From the NCBI GenBank assembly GCA_963971285.1, contig OZ020252.1:17273662-17337661 (forward strand): a DNA stretch of 64,000 bases, read 5' to 3'. Of this stretch, positions 24,690 through 36,672 are shown piece after piece (within the stretch, counting starts at the first letter, position 1; every line of letters starts with the position of its first letter). Origin of the DNA: Astropecten irregularis. Taxonomy: Eukaryota > Echinodermata > Asteroidea > Paxillosida > Astropectinidae. The position numbers were made by a program, and so were the translations under genes. The notes beneath the pieces are model-generated. The model was not told where the DNA came from. It saw only the letters and a list, made by a program, of their open reading frames with translations, and searched no databases.

Positions 24690-25033
24690 TTAAAGGTACA
24701 GTACAGGATTGGTAACATACTCAAACAGAAATTTTCACAAATTTACGTATAAATTATGAAGACGGTGCTGGTAGAAACATACCGTTAAAATAATTATTTC
24801 CGCATAAAATGCTGTATTTATCCAGAAATTAGTCAAACAAAGACCGAAAACAGTTTTGATCTCAGGGTAAGATCAAAACCATTCTTTATGTTTTTAAAAA
24901 GAAAAACTGGGTCGGGTTTTCGCTATTTTCTCGTGACTCAGAATGTCCACTTGAGCTCAAATGTTCACAGGTTTATCATTTCATGTACATGATGGATCAG
25001 ACAAAGTGTGAGTGTTGTTCTGTGAACTTTTAA
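24690..25033 (-). mobile_element. TTAA-2 element, copy 2
   Basis: The left end TTAAAGGTACAGTACAGGAT leads into AACAGAAATTTTCACAAATT and CTGGTAGAAACATACCGTTA, which TTAA-1 also has. The TTAA-2-specific half follows: centre GATCTCAGGGTAAGATC, then TTTTCGCTATTTTCTCGTGA, TGAGCTCAAATGTTCACAGG and TGGATCAGACAAAGTGTGAG. The right end is decayed to AACTTTTAATA. Confidence 0.75.
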
Positions 25034-26518
25034 TACAAATAATGAGTGAAAAGAATTGAAATACAACCTGTTATTGATAGAATGACTCGAAACCAGATGG
25101 TAGTACAAAGATCGGGGGGAGGGGTCACTACAAGTGACAGCATGAGCATTACCAAGGTAACTAAACATTTAAAAGGCAATCAACTTGGCCCATATCGTGA
25201 CCCTATTACTTCCACGAGTGACATGTGAGTGTCAGATGGAACGTGATATTATTCTATGGCCACACACATCCCAAAACCCATGTCATAGTCTCTGTGGTAT
25301 AATGTATACCTTGAACAGATTGTATATACTCAAGTCAACTCGACCACCCTGATTGCCCAAGTCGCCCACACCACCACAAACGGGGCGTCAACCACCAAAG
25401 TGCCCCTCCCACGGAACGATTTGAAATACAGTATGTAATCTAAACAATTCCGTTTTTGGTTTCATTTTTCCACAGAAACTTCACTTAGGTATTATAAACA
25501 TCCTCCAAACCAATTAACTTGCAATTGACGTATGTTCATATTGAGTGCATTCCCTGTCTTCCGTATTAAAATATGGAAGGCAAAAATATGTCTTTAAAAG
25601 GTAGCTAGGGAGACACCGAAAAGTCTCCCTATTTGCAGATGTCTCCCAAAATCTTCACTTTTAGACGCTTAAGTGTCTCCCTTAGATGCAATTTAGATAC
25701 ATTTCATTTCGCGTTTCATAATCAAAGTAAATCTTCATGCACACTACATACAATATCATACTAGTCATCGCCACAAAGCCAAGCTATGATCCCCCTGAAG
25801 CATGTATCTGAAATAGTCGGGACATACAGTCTGGTTTCTATCACAGCCTGCTTATGAATGTAACTACAGCGGTAATTAAAAGAAGTTAGGTAGGAACAAA
25901 GCGCCTTGTTTAAAAGGACATAAGGCCCGACTAGCCTAAGTCTGGATGTTGGTTGTTTATTGGATTATATTGATATGTTTGTTTGGTTTCTTTAATTGTG
26001 TACATTACTAATGTATTTATATTAAGATTATATTTTTCATGATGCCTGTAATTGGCAGATCTCTGCTGTTAATGGTTATCTAATAAATAAATACAGACCA
26101 CTATAGTCGAATAATCACTAACTTTAATACATTACAAGTACCGGTAACAACAATGTAACAAAAATTGTGAAAATATCTTACCTTTTGTTGTATCTAGTAG
26201 AAGGAGATGTGTGCAGCGTACTATCTGTGCTCGCCTACGTACCGCGTGAATGTAACCACCTTGCAACTAACAGTCCGCTTATATATATATCACGAAACAA
26301 TCCCCTCCCCTTGCCGCTTTGCATCCTGGGTAATACCAGCCAGTACGTGCACGTGATCGCCGCCTAAGTACGTGCGTTCAACATTGATACATTTTTCCTT
26401 GAGTTAAAAATACCAGGCATCTATATATCTCATTATAATTGTGGGGTTTCCGGCAGTAGCAGTAATTAAGCAACTGATTTTCAGTGTGTCATTTCCAGGG
26501 ACATTTGAATAGCTTAAT
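25034..26518. other. Intergenic; possible retroelement tail near 25.92-26.10 kb
   Basis: The stretch ends around 26090 in TAATAAATAAATAC after AT-rich text. This resembles the tail of a non-LTR retroelement, but there is no coding remnant and no second copy. A GGGAGACAC/GTCTCCC pair is at about 25608-25640. Nothing else was recognised. Confidence 0.25.
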
Positions 26519-26882
26519 TTAAAGGTAGTATCATACTTTGGTTTTTATCAAAGAAATAAAGATTCATGGGCAAAAATACCAAGACAGATACAGTAACAGT
26601 CATCTGTGAAAATTTCAGTCCCATACGTTGCCCACTTTTGGAGAAAACAGTGAAAACAGCCACAGTATTTCTTAAGTCTTTTCTCTTTTATTTCTGATCT
26701 TTAAAAAGATCAAAAAGATTTTCGGTCGTTGATTTACTAATTTCTGGATAAATACACCATTTCAGGCGGAAACATTTTAACGGTAGGTTTCTTCCAGCAT
26801 CATCTTCATACCCTGTAAGTTATACGTAAATCTGTGAACATTTCTGTTTTGGTCTCTTACCAAAGTATGATACTACCTTTAA
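26519..26882 (+). mobile_element. TTAA-1 element, copy 4 (complete, near consensus)
   Basis: A well-kept 364-bp copy. It runs from TTAAAGGTAGTATCATACTT to TATGATACTACCTTTAA with matching inverted ends. In order it shows GATTCATGGGCAAAAATACC, ACAGTAACAGTCATCTGTGA, CATACGTTGCCCACTTTTGG, the central GATCTTTAAAAAGATC palindrome, TTTCTGGATAAATACACCAT and ATACCCTGTAAGTTATACGT. It has no open frame of note, so it must have been moved by a transposase encoded elsewhere. Confidence 0.88.
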
Positions 26883-27089
26883 AGAACCATCTTATGGTGA
26901 AGACAGATGTTATTGCAGTACACTACATGTACAGTATATTGATACATTCGATTTATCTAGGCACGGTTCTAATAGAAGTACTGTACATGTATAGCCGCAA
27001 AGAGATGCATGACTACAACATGCATTCATGTATAGTTATTTTTTTCACCAGTTATTATTTCCCATTCGTTTTATCGATCGCCCAAGTGC

Positions 27090-27960
27090 TCGACATGTAC
27101 TCAGCAAGAACTCGGCAGCCACACGACAACCAATCGCGGCACTCGGCAAGCACTCGGCAAGCACTCGGTAAGAACTCGGCAAAAACTTGACAAGATCTCG
27201 GCAACCACACGACAACCACTCGCGGCACTCGGCAAGCACTCGGCAAGCACTCGGCAAGCACTCGGTAAGAACTCGGCAAGAACAGGGCATGTACTCAACA
27301 AGCACTCGGCAAAAACTTGACAAGAACTCGGCAACCACACGACAACCACTCGCGGCACTCGGCAAGCACTCGGCAAACACTCGGTAAGAAGTCGGCAAGA
27401 ACTTGACAAGAACAGGGCATGTACTCAACAAGCACTCGGCAAAAAAGACAAGAGCTCGGCAACCACACGACAACCACTCGCGGCACTCGGCAAGCACTCG
27501 GCAAGCACTCGGTAAGAACTCGGCAAGAACAGGGCATGTACTCAACAAGCACTCGGCAAAAACTTGACAAGAACTCGGCAACCACACGACAACCACTCGC
27601 GGCACTCGGCAAGCACTCGGCAAACACTCGGTAAGAAGTCGGCAAGAACTTGACAAGGACAGGGCATGTACTCAACAAGCACTCGGCAAAAAAGACAAGA
27701 GCTCGGCAACCACACGACAACCACTCGCCAAGCACTCGGCAAGCACTCGGCAAGCACTCGGTAAGAACTCGGCAAGAACTCGGCAAGAACTTGACAAGAA
27801 CAGGGCATGTACTCGCCAAGCACTCGGCAAGAACTTGCCAAGAACTCGGCATGCACTCGGCAAGCACTCGGCAAGATCGGCATGAACTTGACAAGAACTC
27901 GGCAAGCTAGCAGTCGGCAAGTACTCGGCCGTGCACTCGGCACTCGTGCTTGACTATTGA
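27090..27960. repeat. Minisatellite with 11-bp unit and higher-order structure
   Basis: The unit is CACTCGGCAAG (11 bp), with variants such as AACTCGGCAAG, AACTTGACAAG and CACTCGGTAAG. A marker, AACAGGGCATGTACTC, recurs at 27281, 27411, 27528, 27658 and 27799. The spacings are therefore 130, 117, 130 and 141 bp, an alternating two-part higher-order unit of about 247 bp. A second marker, GGCAACCACACGACAACCAC, recurs in step. Because 11 is not a multiple of 3, all frames of the minus strand stay open with an 11-residue peptide period. I do not regard these as genes. Confidence 0.9.
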
Positions 27961-28791
27961 AAGGGCAAGTACTCGTGTAAGAGGCCACGCCAGGGGAGTT
28001 AGCATCTGTACTCGAAATCGTCCATCACGCGGTACTCAAAATAATACTCGATACTCATCAGAAAAAATCGTATATCACACAACGGTGGACAATACGTCGA
28101 AAGCTTAAGAAAAACACAATAGTGCAAGGGAACAATACTGTAATATTATTGATAATGAACATTCTGAACACAAAAATAATCAGCTGATGCTGGCCATGAG
28201 TTCAAGGAAAGTTGAACGGTGAACGGTGAACTTTTGTTTTCTCCGTGGGGGACCTTGAAGTCAATCCATGGACATTGCTAATGACCCGAGGCCAGTACCG
28301 GTAGTTTACTAATGAGCACGTTGACCTATCACCCAAAAAAAGACATTTCATAATAATACACACAAAAATGACATGATGACAGGAGCTGACAGGTGAACAC
28401 AATGACTAATATCAACAGGAAGACATCCCAAAACAATAACAAATAGACAGAAAAAACAATATTAAACTAGCCAAATTAACAAAGATAATTGACAATTGGC
28501 TCCGGATAGACCAAAGTTCCAGAATTGATGTAGTCTTGGTTTAAGACGTTGTTGCTGTGGATATTCGAACCTATGAACTGACCCGCACTGACGTGAACCC
28601 GCACACACGTACATGTAAATAAGGACCTGTCCGCACGGACGTGCGTGCGGATCACTGGTCCGTGCGTTCGAGAGGTATGTACGTACGTTTCAGTTCGGGT
28701 ATTAATCGGTTCGCACGTTTGAGTATCCACACCAACAACGTCGTGAATCAAGACTACACTATTGATGCGGTTTATACAATTTTAAGTTTTG

Positions 28792-28935
28792 TACAGAGCT
28801 CTAGAGGTGCCATCTGACTTGTTGGGATCCTGGGATGAATTATGTCAGGATGAGGACAAAGGGCAAGATGACGACATCCTGATATAAATTATCTCAGGAT
28901 CTCAACAAGTCGGGTGGCACATCTAGAGCTCCGTA
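28792..28935. mobile_element. Fold-back element at 28.8 kb
   Basis: The left arm GAGCTCTAGAGGTGCCATCT, GACTTGTTGGGATCCTGGGA, TGAATTATGTCAGGATG faces the right arm, inverted GAGCTCTAGATGTGCCACCC, GACTTGTTGAGATCCTGAGA, TAATTTATATCAGGATG. About 60 bp per arm match at roughly 80 percent, with a loop of about 25 bp. It is probably a miniature DNA transposon. No second copy was seen. Confidence 0.6.
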
Positions 28936-28973
28936 GTTGGCGCGGTATTAAGACTGCGCACTCAGTCTTGTCA

Positions 28974-29268
<295 letters not shown>

Positions 29269-29504
29269 GGTAGTTTTGCCACCAGTCCAATCCATTTGGA
29301 CCAACAGGTTACCGTGAGCCATTTCCAGCGCTCTGGGTACCAGTGGTTATCATCATTGTGGTCATCTGTACTGTTGACCATCTTACTGAAACACGCCTGG
29401 AAACAAAATCTATCACTCCGGAAAATTAGTAGTGGCCGCAATTTTTCCATTTTCCGAGTATAAAACGGCTGGATTTCACCACGAAAATCATTTTAACTGT
29501 GGTC

Positions 29505-29733
29505 TGGGGTCGGTTCCACGAAGCCCTACGATCGATCGTAACTCGAGGTACGAAGTATAACCCATCATCGTATCCTACATAGGCTGCAATGCATCACACG
29601 ATTCCACGAAGCCCTACGATCGATCGTAACTCGAGTTACGCATGATAACCCATCGTATCCTACATAGGGCTGCAAGGCATCATAAGTCCTACGATTAATA
29701 ATAAGTTACGGCGAGTTTGGTGAAATTGACTCG
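29505..29733 (+). mobile_element. GGGGTCGATTTCAC element, copy 1, with internal duplication
   Basis: It starts GGGGTCGGTTCCACGAAGCC and ends GTGAAATTGACTCG. The block TTCCACGAAGCCCTACGATC through GCAATGCATCA occurs twice with an 88-bp offset (from 29514 and from 29602). The family is about 145 bp in its other copies. CGATCGATCG sits near the left end of each. Confidence 0.7.
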
Positions 29734-31621
29734 TGGTTAGCACGAGGGAGTACCACAAAATTATTTCCATGTACATGTGCATTTGAATTGGTTTGAAGAT
29801 GGGCCTCGTATACAAAAGTCGCATTATGCATAGATAGATGTACATGTACATCCCAATGACACAGTCTGTTTCCATGTACATGTACTTCTATGATTTACAA
29901 TTATTCTCAAAAACATAAACATAGTGTCATAATAGATATACGAACCCGGACATTTTTTATTATTGCCAAACAATAAAAACGTCAACTGATGAGGATTTTG
30001 GACTCCAATATTTGGTATTTATTGCAGTACATGTATTCCCTGTAAACAATAAAGTTTGTTGTGCTGAGGCTTTTTGATGATACTTGGTATCAAAGCAGTG
30101 ATGTCAGGCTTTGAAATGCGATCCAATTTCCGAGGGATAATCCCCAAGACCCTGAAAGTCGATAATCATATATCAGAAAGATTACCGAGTTTGTTGGATT
30201 TGGGAGATAATTCTCAGACACCATGGACTGTGAAGTTTGTCCATGTCGGTATTACAGAATATATCATACTGTCCTGGATTCTTGCGTGGATGGAGGAATT
30301 CTTCTTGTTGCGTGTTCGTTCAATTTACATGGGGAGATTACCGGCCCCTTGTTGGTCAGCTCACTGGACACTTTCACTCCGGCCAACTTAATCCATCCAT
30401 ACCATCCATCTCGTGATCCTTAATCCCCGTCCATTTGCCCTAATTGCCCCTGAATGCATGTTTGTTTACCCGTTTGTTGGAAAGCTTGGTTTGTTGACCT
30501 ACTTGGCCATCCAGTTCCAGTACATGGGGAGTAATCTCACTATATTGAGCTCACTAGTCCGGTTTCCCATCAACTCCCACCTCTGTTGTTCCGGTAAATT
30601 TCGTTAAATTGCACCGCCAATTCTCTCCTTTCGTCGCCCGTCAAATCGCGTTTTTCGCCCCGTGCTTTGTCCGTGATCGCGTGCCGTGATGTCGTTGTGC
30701 TGGTGTCTCCTGACTCGCAAATCGCTCCTTTATTCTGAGTCAATCTAGACCATTAACCCACCAATGTATAAGCTCTCATCATCAGATGGTGTTTCTGGTT
30801 TGAAGTGGGAGGGGAAACTGAGCCCTGGAGGTCTTGTGAACAAATCAATTCTGCCAGAGAATTTTCGAAATTTCAACAGGAGATGTGGCGAGTTGGTGTC
30901 GTTTTTACGTTACGCCTGTCTGAAAAATATGGTGGTTGGTTATAATGTATGTTTGCCAAAAAAAATGTTTTGAAAATATAAAATATGCGTAGAGAACACA
31001 AGGCATGTAAATACATGTATTTACTAACAAGTTAATTTAGATGAGCTTTTAACAAAATATTGTATAATAATTAGGCCATTTGTTTGGCAAAAACTATAAT
31101 CATAGTTGGTATGCCAATTTGAGTCCGCTATGTATGATTGTGAGTGTCATGTGATCTTAGATACAGCATCGTGATTGGATAGTTCGTAGATTGATATTAG
31201 GGAGAGCGTCCTCTTAGTAATCATAAATAATCGAATGTGATTGGCTGACGACGGGGTGGTTGTCAGTTTTCTAATGCCATAATAAGTGCCGTAACGGTAA
31301 CTGTGGTTGGACGAACTGGTTTCATGGAAGCTGGTTTATTAGAAAATTGACCAATCATTAGCTCTGTTTCAAACATTAAACTTTACTGCTGACGATCCAA
31401 TTATTTAAACTTAATGTGAAACTAGGAATATCTGTGGTGAAAACTACAATCACACTTATGAAACATCCATCATTATCTTTTGATTAAGGCTACTTTAGAA
31501 ACACTGACAAATATTAACAAATTTCGAATTCTTCTGCGTCCGTAACAATGTTTCCCCAACCCCAAATGAGAGAAGACGTGCGATGTACCGTGGTCATACA
31601 TGCCTATAGGATTTTATCATG
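29734..31621. other. Intergenic, no gene recognised
   Basis: It contains clustered TACATGTACA motifs (29770-29885) and a locally CG-richer patch at 30600-30720. The patch could be a promoter, but no exon follows that I can identify. Open frames of up to 105 codons at 30074-30391 show no family features. Confidence 0.3.
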
Positions 31622-31767
31622 CGGGGTCGATTTTTACGAATCCCTACGATCGATCGTAACCCGAGTTACGAAAGATGACCCATTGTATCCTACGCAGGGC
31701 TGCAATGCATCATAACCCCTACACTATTGATAGTAAGTTGCGATATAACTTAGGTGAAATAGACGTG
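31622..31767 (+). mobile_element. GGGGTCGATTTCAC element, copy 2
   Basis: It begins CGGGGTCGATTTTTACGAAT, then CCCTACGATCGATCGTAACC, CCATTGTATCCTACGCAGGG and CTGCAATGCATCATAA. It ends with GGTGAAATAGACG as a decayed right TIR. Confidence 0.7.
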
Positions 31768-32426
31768 TCCATACTTGGCCTATAAAAAAAAACTTGCACA
31801 AGTTTTTCTGGATTTTGCATAAACCTTTACAACAGTATACAACAAGGTCAGTATTGTTTCTGTACTTGGTTCAATACAGCATACCGTAAATTCTTCATTA
31901 GAATAGTATTTGTCAAAGAGATCTCACTGTATTATATTTCGTTTCCCATTGTAGTGAATGACTAAATACTGATCAGAGAAAAAGTTCCAAAAGATGCCGG
32001 TATGCTATTTAGGCTAGGCACGTCTATCTTCACTTGTTATTGTGATACAGGTGGTTAGGAATGAATAAAGTGCGCTAAGCTATTATAAAAAATTGTAACA
32101 AAGACATCAAGGCCAATATTCACGACTAATCCATCACAAAATATCCAGTAATTACCTGATTATAATTGATTAAGGCCACAAAAAGACACAACAAAAGATT
32201 CCGACACGAATAAACCCACCGGGCAAATTGACTTTGTTCGACTGAAATGCCGAAATTCGGCGGGGTCGCTTTTTTATGTCTACGGGAATTGGAATAACCT
32301 TGGACAACACTATTTCAAAAGGATCTAACTTTGTGAAAGTTTTTATTTTTGAGATTTTTTTTATCTGGACAACATGGTACATGATAGAATCCAGATGCAT
32401 GTCAATCGAACGTTCCCTCAAGTAAA

Positions 32427-32851
32427 CAGGGTGTCCCAGAAAAAAACCGCAATGTGTCGGGACCCGTTATGTTAAAATTAAACTGTTTATTACTTCAAGA
32501 TTCAGATATGTGATACAGCCATGTCTTGGCTATCACCATGTAGAATTTAAGCATATTGGCTGCTGAAATTGGCGAAAATATGACCAATTGAAAGAGTACT
32601 CCTTAACAACAAATTTGGAAGGATAACACGCATAGTGGTCATTACACACATAATGTGTATGAAAGAAAGATGAAAATCGGGTTTTGAGGTTGGTAGTTCA
32701 GCCTTAGTTTTTTTTCACTCAATTTTAGTCGAATTTTGCTCAAATTCTACATGATAGCCAAGACATGGCTGCATCATATATCTGAATAAACAGTTTAATG
32801 TTCATATAATAGTTCTCGACACAAGTATTGCGGTTTTTTGGGGACACCCTG
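32427..32851 (+). mobile_element. CAGGGTGTCCC element, copy 1
   Basis: The ends CAGGGTGTCCC and GGGGACACCCTG are inverted copies. Each half contains the same text facing inward: AAACTGTTTATTACTTCAAG, ATTCAGATATGTGATACAGC and CATGTCTTGGCTATCACCAT on the left, and its inverse at about 32748-32800. The element is a long imperfect palindrome of 425 bp. Ends of this kind with TA flanks are seen in Tc1/mariner-type elements. Confidence 0.72.
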
Positions 32852-34403
32852 TATAGAGAAAATAAACAGTAAAACTATTTGCCTATATGTAAAAGGTTCA
32901 CGTCAGAAACACAAATTCAACCAAACTTTAATTGACTTGAATGTTCAGATTTTCAAGAAGGCAAAAATCCAAAATATTGATATAGTAGACCTAGTTTCTT
33001 TGAAGTTGGGGTGTTTATATAGAGGTTTCTTGGCACGAATTGAAGATCAAATTCTTCGAATTCCAAGGTTTTACAAAATCCTCCAAATTAGCTTTGGTTT
33101 GATAGCAATGTTGAATTATGTGGACTGTCCACTGTTTTGTTAGTTGTTTGTTTTGATTCTGGGAACCATTCTGTATCTCCTTGCAGTAACACGGAATGTA
33201 CAATAGAGGACAAAGATGGGGGCTGGTCCACAATGTACCCAAAGAAAACACTTCATATTGCTAAGGCTCAATGTTCCAAGGCTTTGCTCTGTGTTGAAGT
33301 ATGCCGGCGTAAAGGACCGAGGGAACCGGGGTGGATTTCAGGGAAGAAAGGATGGTGAATAGGCACGGAAAGTGATGGTGTCAGTATAGGCCTCTCCTGC
33401 CCACTTATCGAAGTGCCCGAAGACATAAACCTTTCACCCCTTCGAATAACCCTGCGTTTTGACGATACTCAACAAAAACACAAAGTACACATTTCTGAGA
33501 TGCTGAGGATCATTATTTATGACCACATTCTTCAAAGAGCGTGGCATTTCTATTTCTCGGTATTTGGAATAAATACCCCAAACATCACGTGGCTTTATTA
33601 TTTTCCCCAGTTCGGAACCAAGGTTTTGTTTATGTTTGTATAAATGCACAGAGACGTCAAATTTTCCATGTCCTCTCAATGTCTCCGTACTTGGCACAAA
33701 ATATGAGAACATCTTTATCACCAAAAATGTTGTCTACATTGGCCCCCGAATGTATGTTTTTCCGTGCGAGAATGATAAAAAAATTACCAGCACCCAAATA
33801 TTTCAAAGTTCTGATCCATACGTACAGGAAATAATTAATATTTGTGATTATTAGGCCATAATGATATACATTTCATATGATGGGGTTATCCGGTTACCGG
33901 TAAGCACCAATGTTCCACTCAAAGGAAACCATACAAATATAGAAAATAACGAGGCCAATGAAACATCTGGCAATATGTTAATGAGCCAATTAAACTTCCA
34001 ATATTAGCCATCCGAGAAAGATTTGAAAATGAAGGTACTTTCCGGGCTCCCAGTTAATGCAACCAAATTGGGTTTATTTTCCCACACAATCTGCCAATGG
34101 ATGTGTAGTTTTGCTATGCATGAAAGGTATTAAAGCAATTTGTTTTTACAAAACAAGATATGCATTTCATACAAAGAGATGACCTCTTATTTATCATTAT
34201 CTATTTTTGTACAAAATCCTTGACTGGTTCATTGTATATTGCACGTGGACAAACACGTGAGAAACGTCTTTCATAAAACTCAGAAATATTTGGCAAACTT
34301 TTGAGGCCACTACATTGCACTTTTTGTCGCTAGAATGATGTTACTTTTTCCACTTTTTGAACGATGGAAATTTTAATTCCAATCACGTAGCAACGAAAAT
34401 CAT

Positions 34404-34968
34404 TTAAAGGGCATGTACAACATAATCAACATTAGTCAACAAACAAACATAAATCTTCGTGAAATAACCACAAGGGAAACTGACTGGGTTTTTTTTAAGT
34501 CATTGAAAAGTGAACAAAGAAAAATTGACTGCAGCGGGATTCGAGCCGGCGACCTCCTGAATACCGTACAGGCGCTCTACCAACTGAGCCATCCAGCCCT
34601 ATAAATAGGGTCAATTTTTCTTTGTTCACTTTTCAAAACATAAATCTTCACAGATTGACGTATAACTTATACAGGGTATGAAGACGGTAATGATAGAAAC
34701 ATACTGTGCCAATCTTTCTGCCTGAAATGCTGTATTTATCAAAGAAAGGGAGTAAAATCAAAAACCAAAACATATTTCTGATCTTGGAAAGATCAAAAAT
34801 GAGACAGCAGGGCCTTTTCTCACACCATTTGGAGTATCAATTGCAACGAGTTTCGATCAATTGAGCTGAAAATGTCACAGGTTTGTATTTATTGATTTAT
34901 TCCATGACAAATTGAATTATGAGCAGCCTGCAGATTCTCTGTCACCCAATGTTATATATGCCCTTTAA
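34404..34968 (-). mobile_element. TTAA-2 element, copy 5, split by a tRNA-like retroelement
   Basis: The left terminus TTAAAGGGCATGTACAACAT (34404) and the right terminus ATATGCCCTTTAA (ends 34968) are inverted copies. Between them is TTAA-2 type text (GAAACATACTGTGCCAATCT, GAAATGCTGTATTTATCAAA, TTGAGCTGAAAATGTCACAG). The element is interrupted at 34459-34635 by the tRNA-like insert. The insertion duplicated AAACATAAATCTTC (34445-34458 and 34636-34649). Without the insert and one duplicate it would be about 374 bp, a normal size for the family. Confidence 0.75.
34459..34635 (-). mobile_element. tRNA-like SINE-type retroelement, copy 1 (fold-back form)
   Basis: On the minus strand 34598-34527 is a tRNA-like sequence. 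The acceptor arms pair GGCTGGA with TGCAGTC (one mismatch more than in the other copies). The A box TGGCTCAGTTGG is intact and the B box is GGCTCGAATCC. Two 27-bp arms, 34503-34529 and 34610-34636, are exact inverted copies that flank the tRNA-like part. The insert sits in a TTAA-2 element between 14-bp direct repeats (34445-34458 and 34636-34649), the kind of duplication left by LINE-driven retrotransposition. It is not a working tRNA gene: the anticodon-loop position 33 is C instead of T, and the T stem has a C-C mismatch. Confidence 0.75.
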
Positions 34969-35269
34969 CTAAGTTGTGTCACAAATACATGTATATTTTA
35001 CACGGATTTAGGCAATAATTTTGGCAAGCTGCAGAGTTACTCGCGCAATACCCAAAAATATACCCCAAAATTCACGACGGCAAGAGATGTTTTGACTGCG
35101 ATAGAGATCTGTATTTACATGAACACTCACACGAAGGAACATTAATCATTATACACAGTCACAAACACATTTCGTCTCGTGTCAAGTTTGTCTAGCAACA
35201 CCATAATACATGAACCCAAGGGCATTGCCTGGTGTTACTAAAGGTGAGCAAATCATGGGCGTAGATCCC

Positions 35270-35324
35270 GGGGGGGGGGGGGGGCTAGGGGGGGTTACAA
35301 CCCCCCCCCCCCCCCCCCCCCCCC
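35270..35324. repeat. G15 / G7 / C24 homopolymer cluster
   Basis: A run of 15 G (35270-35284) is followed by CTA, 7 G, TTACAA and 24 C (35301-35324). The G and C runs can pair as one hairpin, and either strand could form a quadruplex or i-motif. The lead-in GGGCGTAGATCCC looks like the start of a dispersed repeat. Run lengths here are likely to be uncertain in any assembly. Confidence 0.85.
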
Positions 35325-35968
35325 AGGTTTTCACTTTTTATAAAAAAATATTTTGTGCACAAACGTATGGAAGAACGACCCAGCTACACAGGTTTGAGGA
35401 CGTGTTTACACTACTGGAGCCAATCGTTAGCTTTTTAACATGCTTCGTGTCTTACTGATGGACATGGTGGGGTGCTAATGACTGTTACGATGGGCAAAGA
35501 AATCGTAATGTAAATCGGAACTGATTACGCGAACTTTGTTTCATTTTGTTTCTTGTGTAATCGTTGGCGCGGTTTACCCAGTAAAATGACTGTGTTGGGA
35601 CTAAACTTTGTATATCGTCAACTTGGGATGCATTCCACGAAAAAGAACATTGACCCCTAAACTATGCAAGTTCGTGAACCATTCCCATCCTAGAAAAACA
35701 AACTACGAAAGACTCATATTTGTCCTTAATCCTTATTTCAAGTGAACTTTCACAGAGGTGAAAAGAAAAACCATAAAATTTGGAATGAAGAGAACAACGC
35801 GTTTGATTTTCAGCTATTGGCGACTTTAGGCCTATTTGAGGACCCCCAGTGAATGTATAGAACTACTTCCCTATGTAAAGAGCATTTCAGGCTATGTAAT
35901 GGAAGAAGATTTCATTTCATTGATTTTTATAGTCTAGTCACACGTCACCGAGTTTCTGTATAATGTCT

Positions 35969-36200
35969 TTAAAGGTAATATCATACTTTGGTTTTTATCA
36001 AATAAATACAGATTCATGGGCAAAAATATCAAGACAGATACGGTAACAGTCAACTGTGAAAACTTCAGTCCCATACGGTGCCCACTTTTTGTAAAAAAAA
36101 AACGGTGAAAACCAGCCACAGTATTTTTTAAGTCTTTTCTCTTTTATTTTTGATGGTTTTCGGTCGTTGTTTGACTAATTTCTGGATAAATACACCATTT
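35969..36200 (+). mobile_element. TTAA-1 element, copy 5 (right third lost)
   Basis: It begins TTAAAGGTAATATCATACTT and follows the consensus to TTTCTGGATAAATACACCAT. It is then cut off at the border of the TATA-bearing repeat at 36197-36672. The missing part does not resume beyond that repeat, so this was a deletion or replacement and not a clean insertion. The central palindrome is also partly deleted. Confidence 0.75.
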
Positions 36201-36672
36201 ATCCATTTTCCATTGATCTACACAAACCCTTGACATTTGTATGTACCCTTGAAGTTAACAAATGCAACAGCGCCACCAAGCGGTTGCATGACCTCATAGC
36301 AAGTTGTAAGTATTGTGGGGACATTCTCGAAACCTGTGTATAAAACGCTACAGGTAGAGAGCTTTGTGAATTGAAAACAGCAACGAACTTTCAAGCAACA
36401 GCAAACTGGACATGACTTTGATCTTCTTTAAAAAAAACTTTGCATAATGACAAACATGGACGAAACCATAATGCAAGGACTTATTGTTTGTATACAAACA
36501 TCCTTATACGACCACCAGGATAGAAGCAATTAGAAACTCTTTGGGTTCAGTCTACACACGGTACATATGGCCTCCATGTTGGGCTTCGATTCAGGGTACT
36601 AATGATCACTGAGACATGTAATGGTCCTTCCCATTGACCTGTACTATAACCAAGTAAAAAGATTGTCAGGAC
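36197..36672 (+). repeat. TATA-bearing repeat, copy 1
   Basis: In order: ATTTTCCATTGATCTACACA, AATGCAACAGCGCCACCAAG, CTCATAGCAAGTTG, GTGTATAAAACGCTACAGGT (TATA box 36339-36345), AGAGAGCTTTGTGAATTGAA, CAACGAACTTTCAAGCAACA, TTGCATAATGACAAACATGG, TATGGCCTCCATGTTGGGCT and GATTGTCAGGACTTGAG. No coding part is present. The strong TATA box followed by a conserved leader suggests an LTR or another transcribed repeat. Confidence 0.65.

Noticed and set aside
27090-27960. CRISPR array
   Set aside because: Units are contiguous 11-mers without unique spacers, and the setting is an animal genome with introns.
27045-27988. Several long Cys/Leu-rich open frames on the minus strand (up to 203 codons) and shorter ones on the plus strand
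   Set aside because: They are translations of the 11-bp minisatellite. The unit has no stop codon, so all frames stay open, and the peptide merely repeats every 11 residues.
28560-28740. Possible fold-back element around GAACTGACC.../GTTCAG-type text rich in CGTACG and GTGCG
   Set aside because: Inverted matches are short and out of register, so element ends cannot be fixed.
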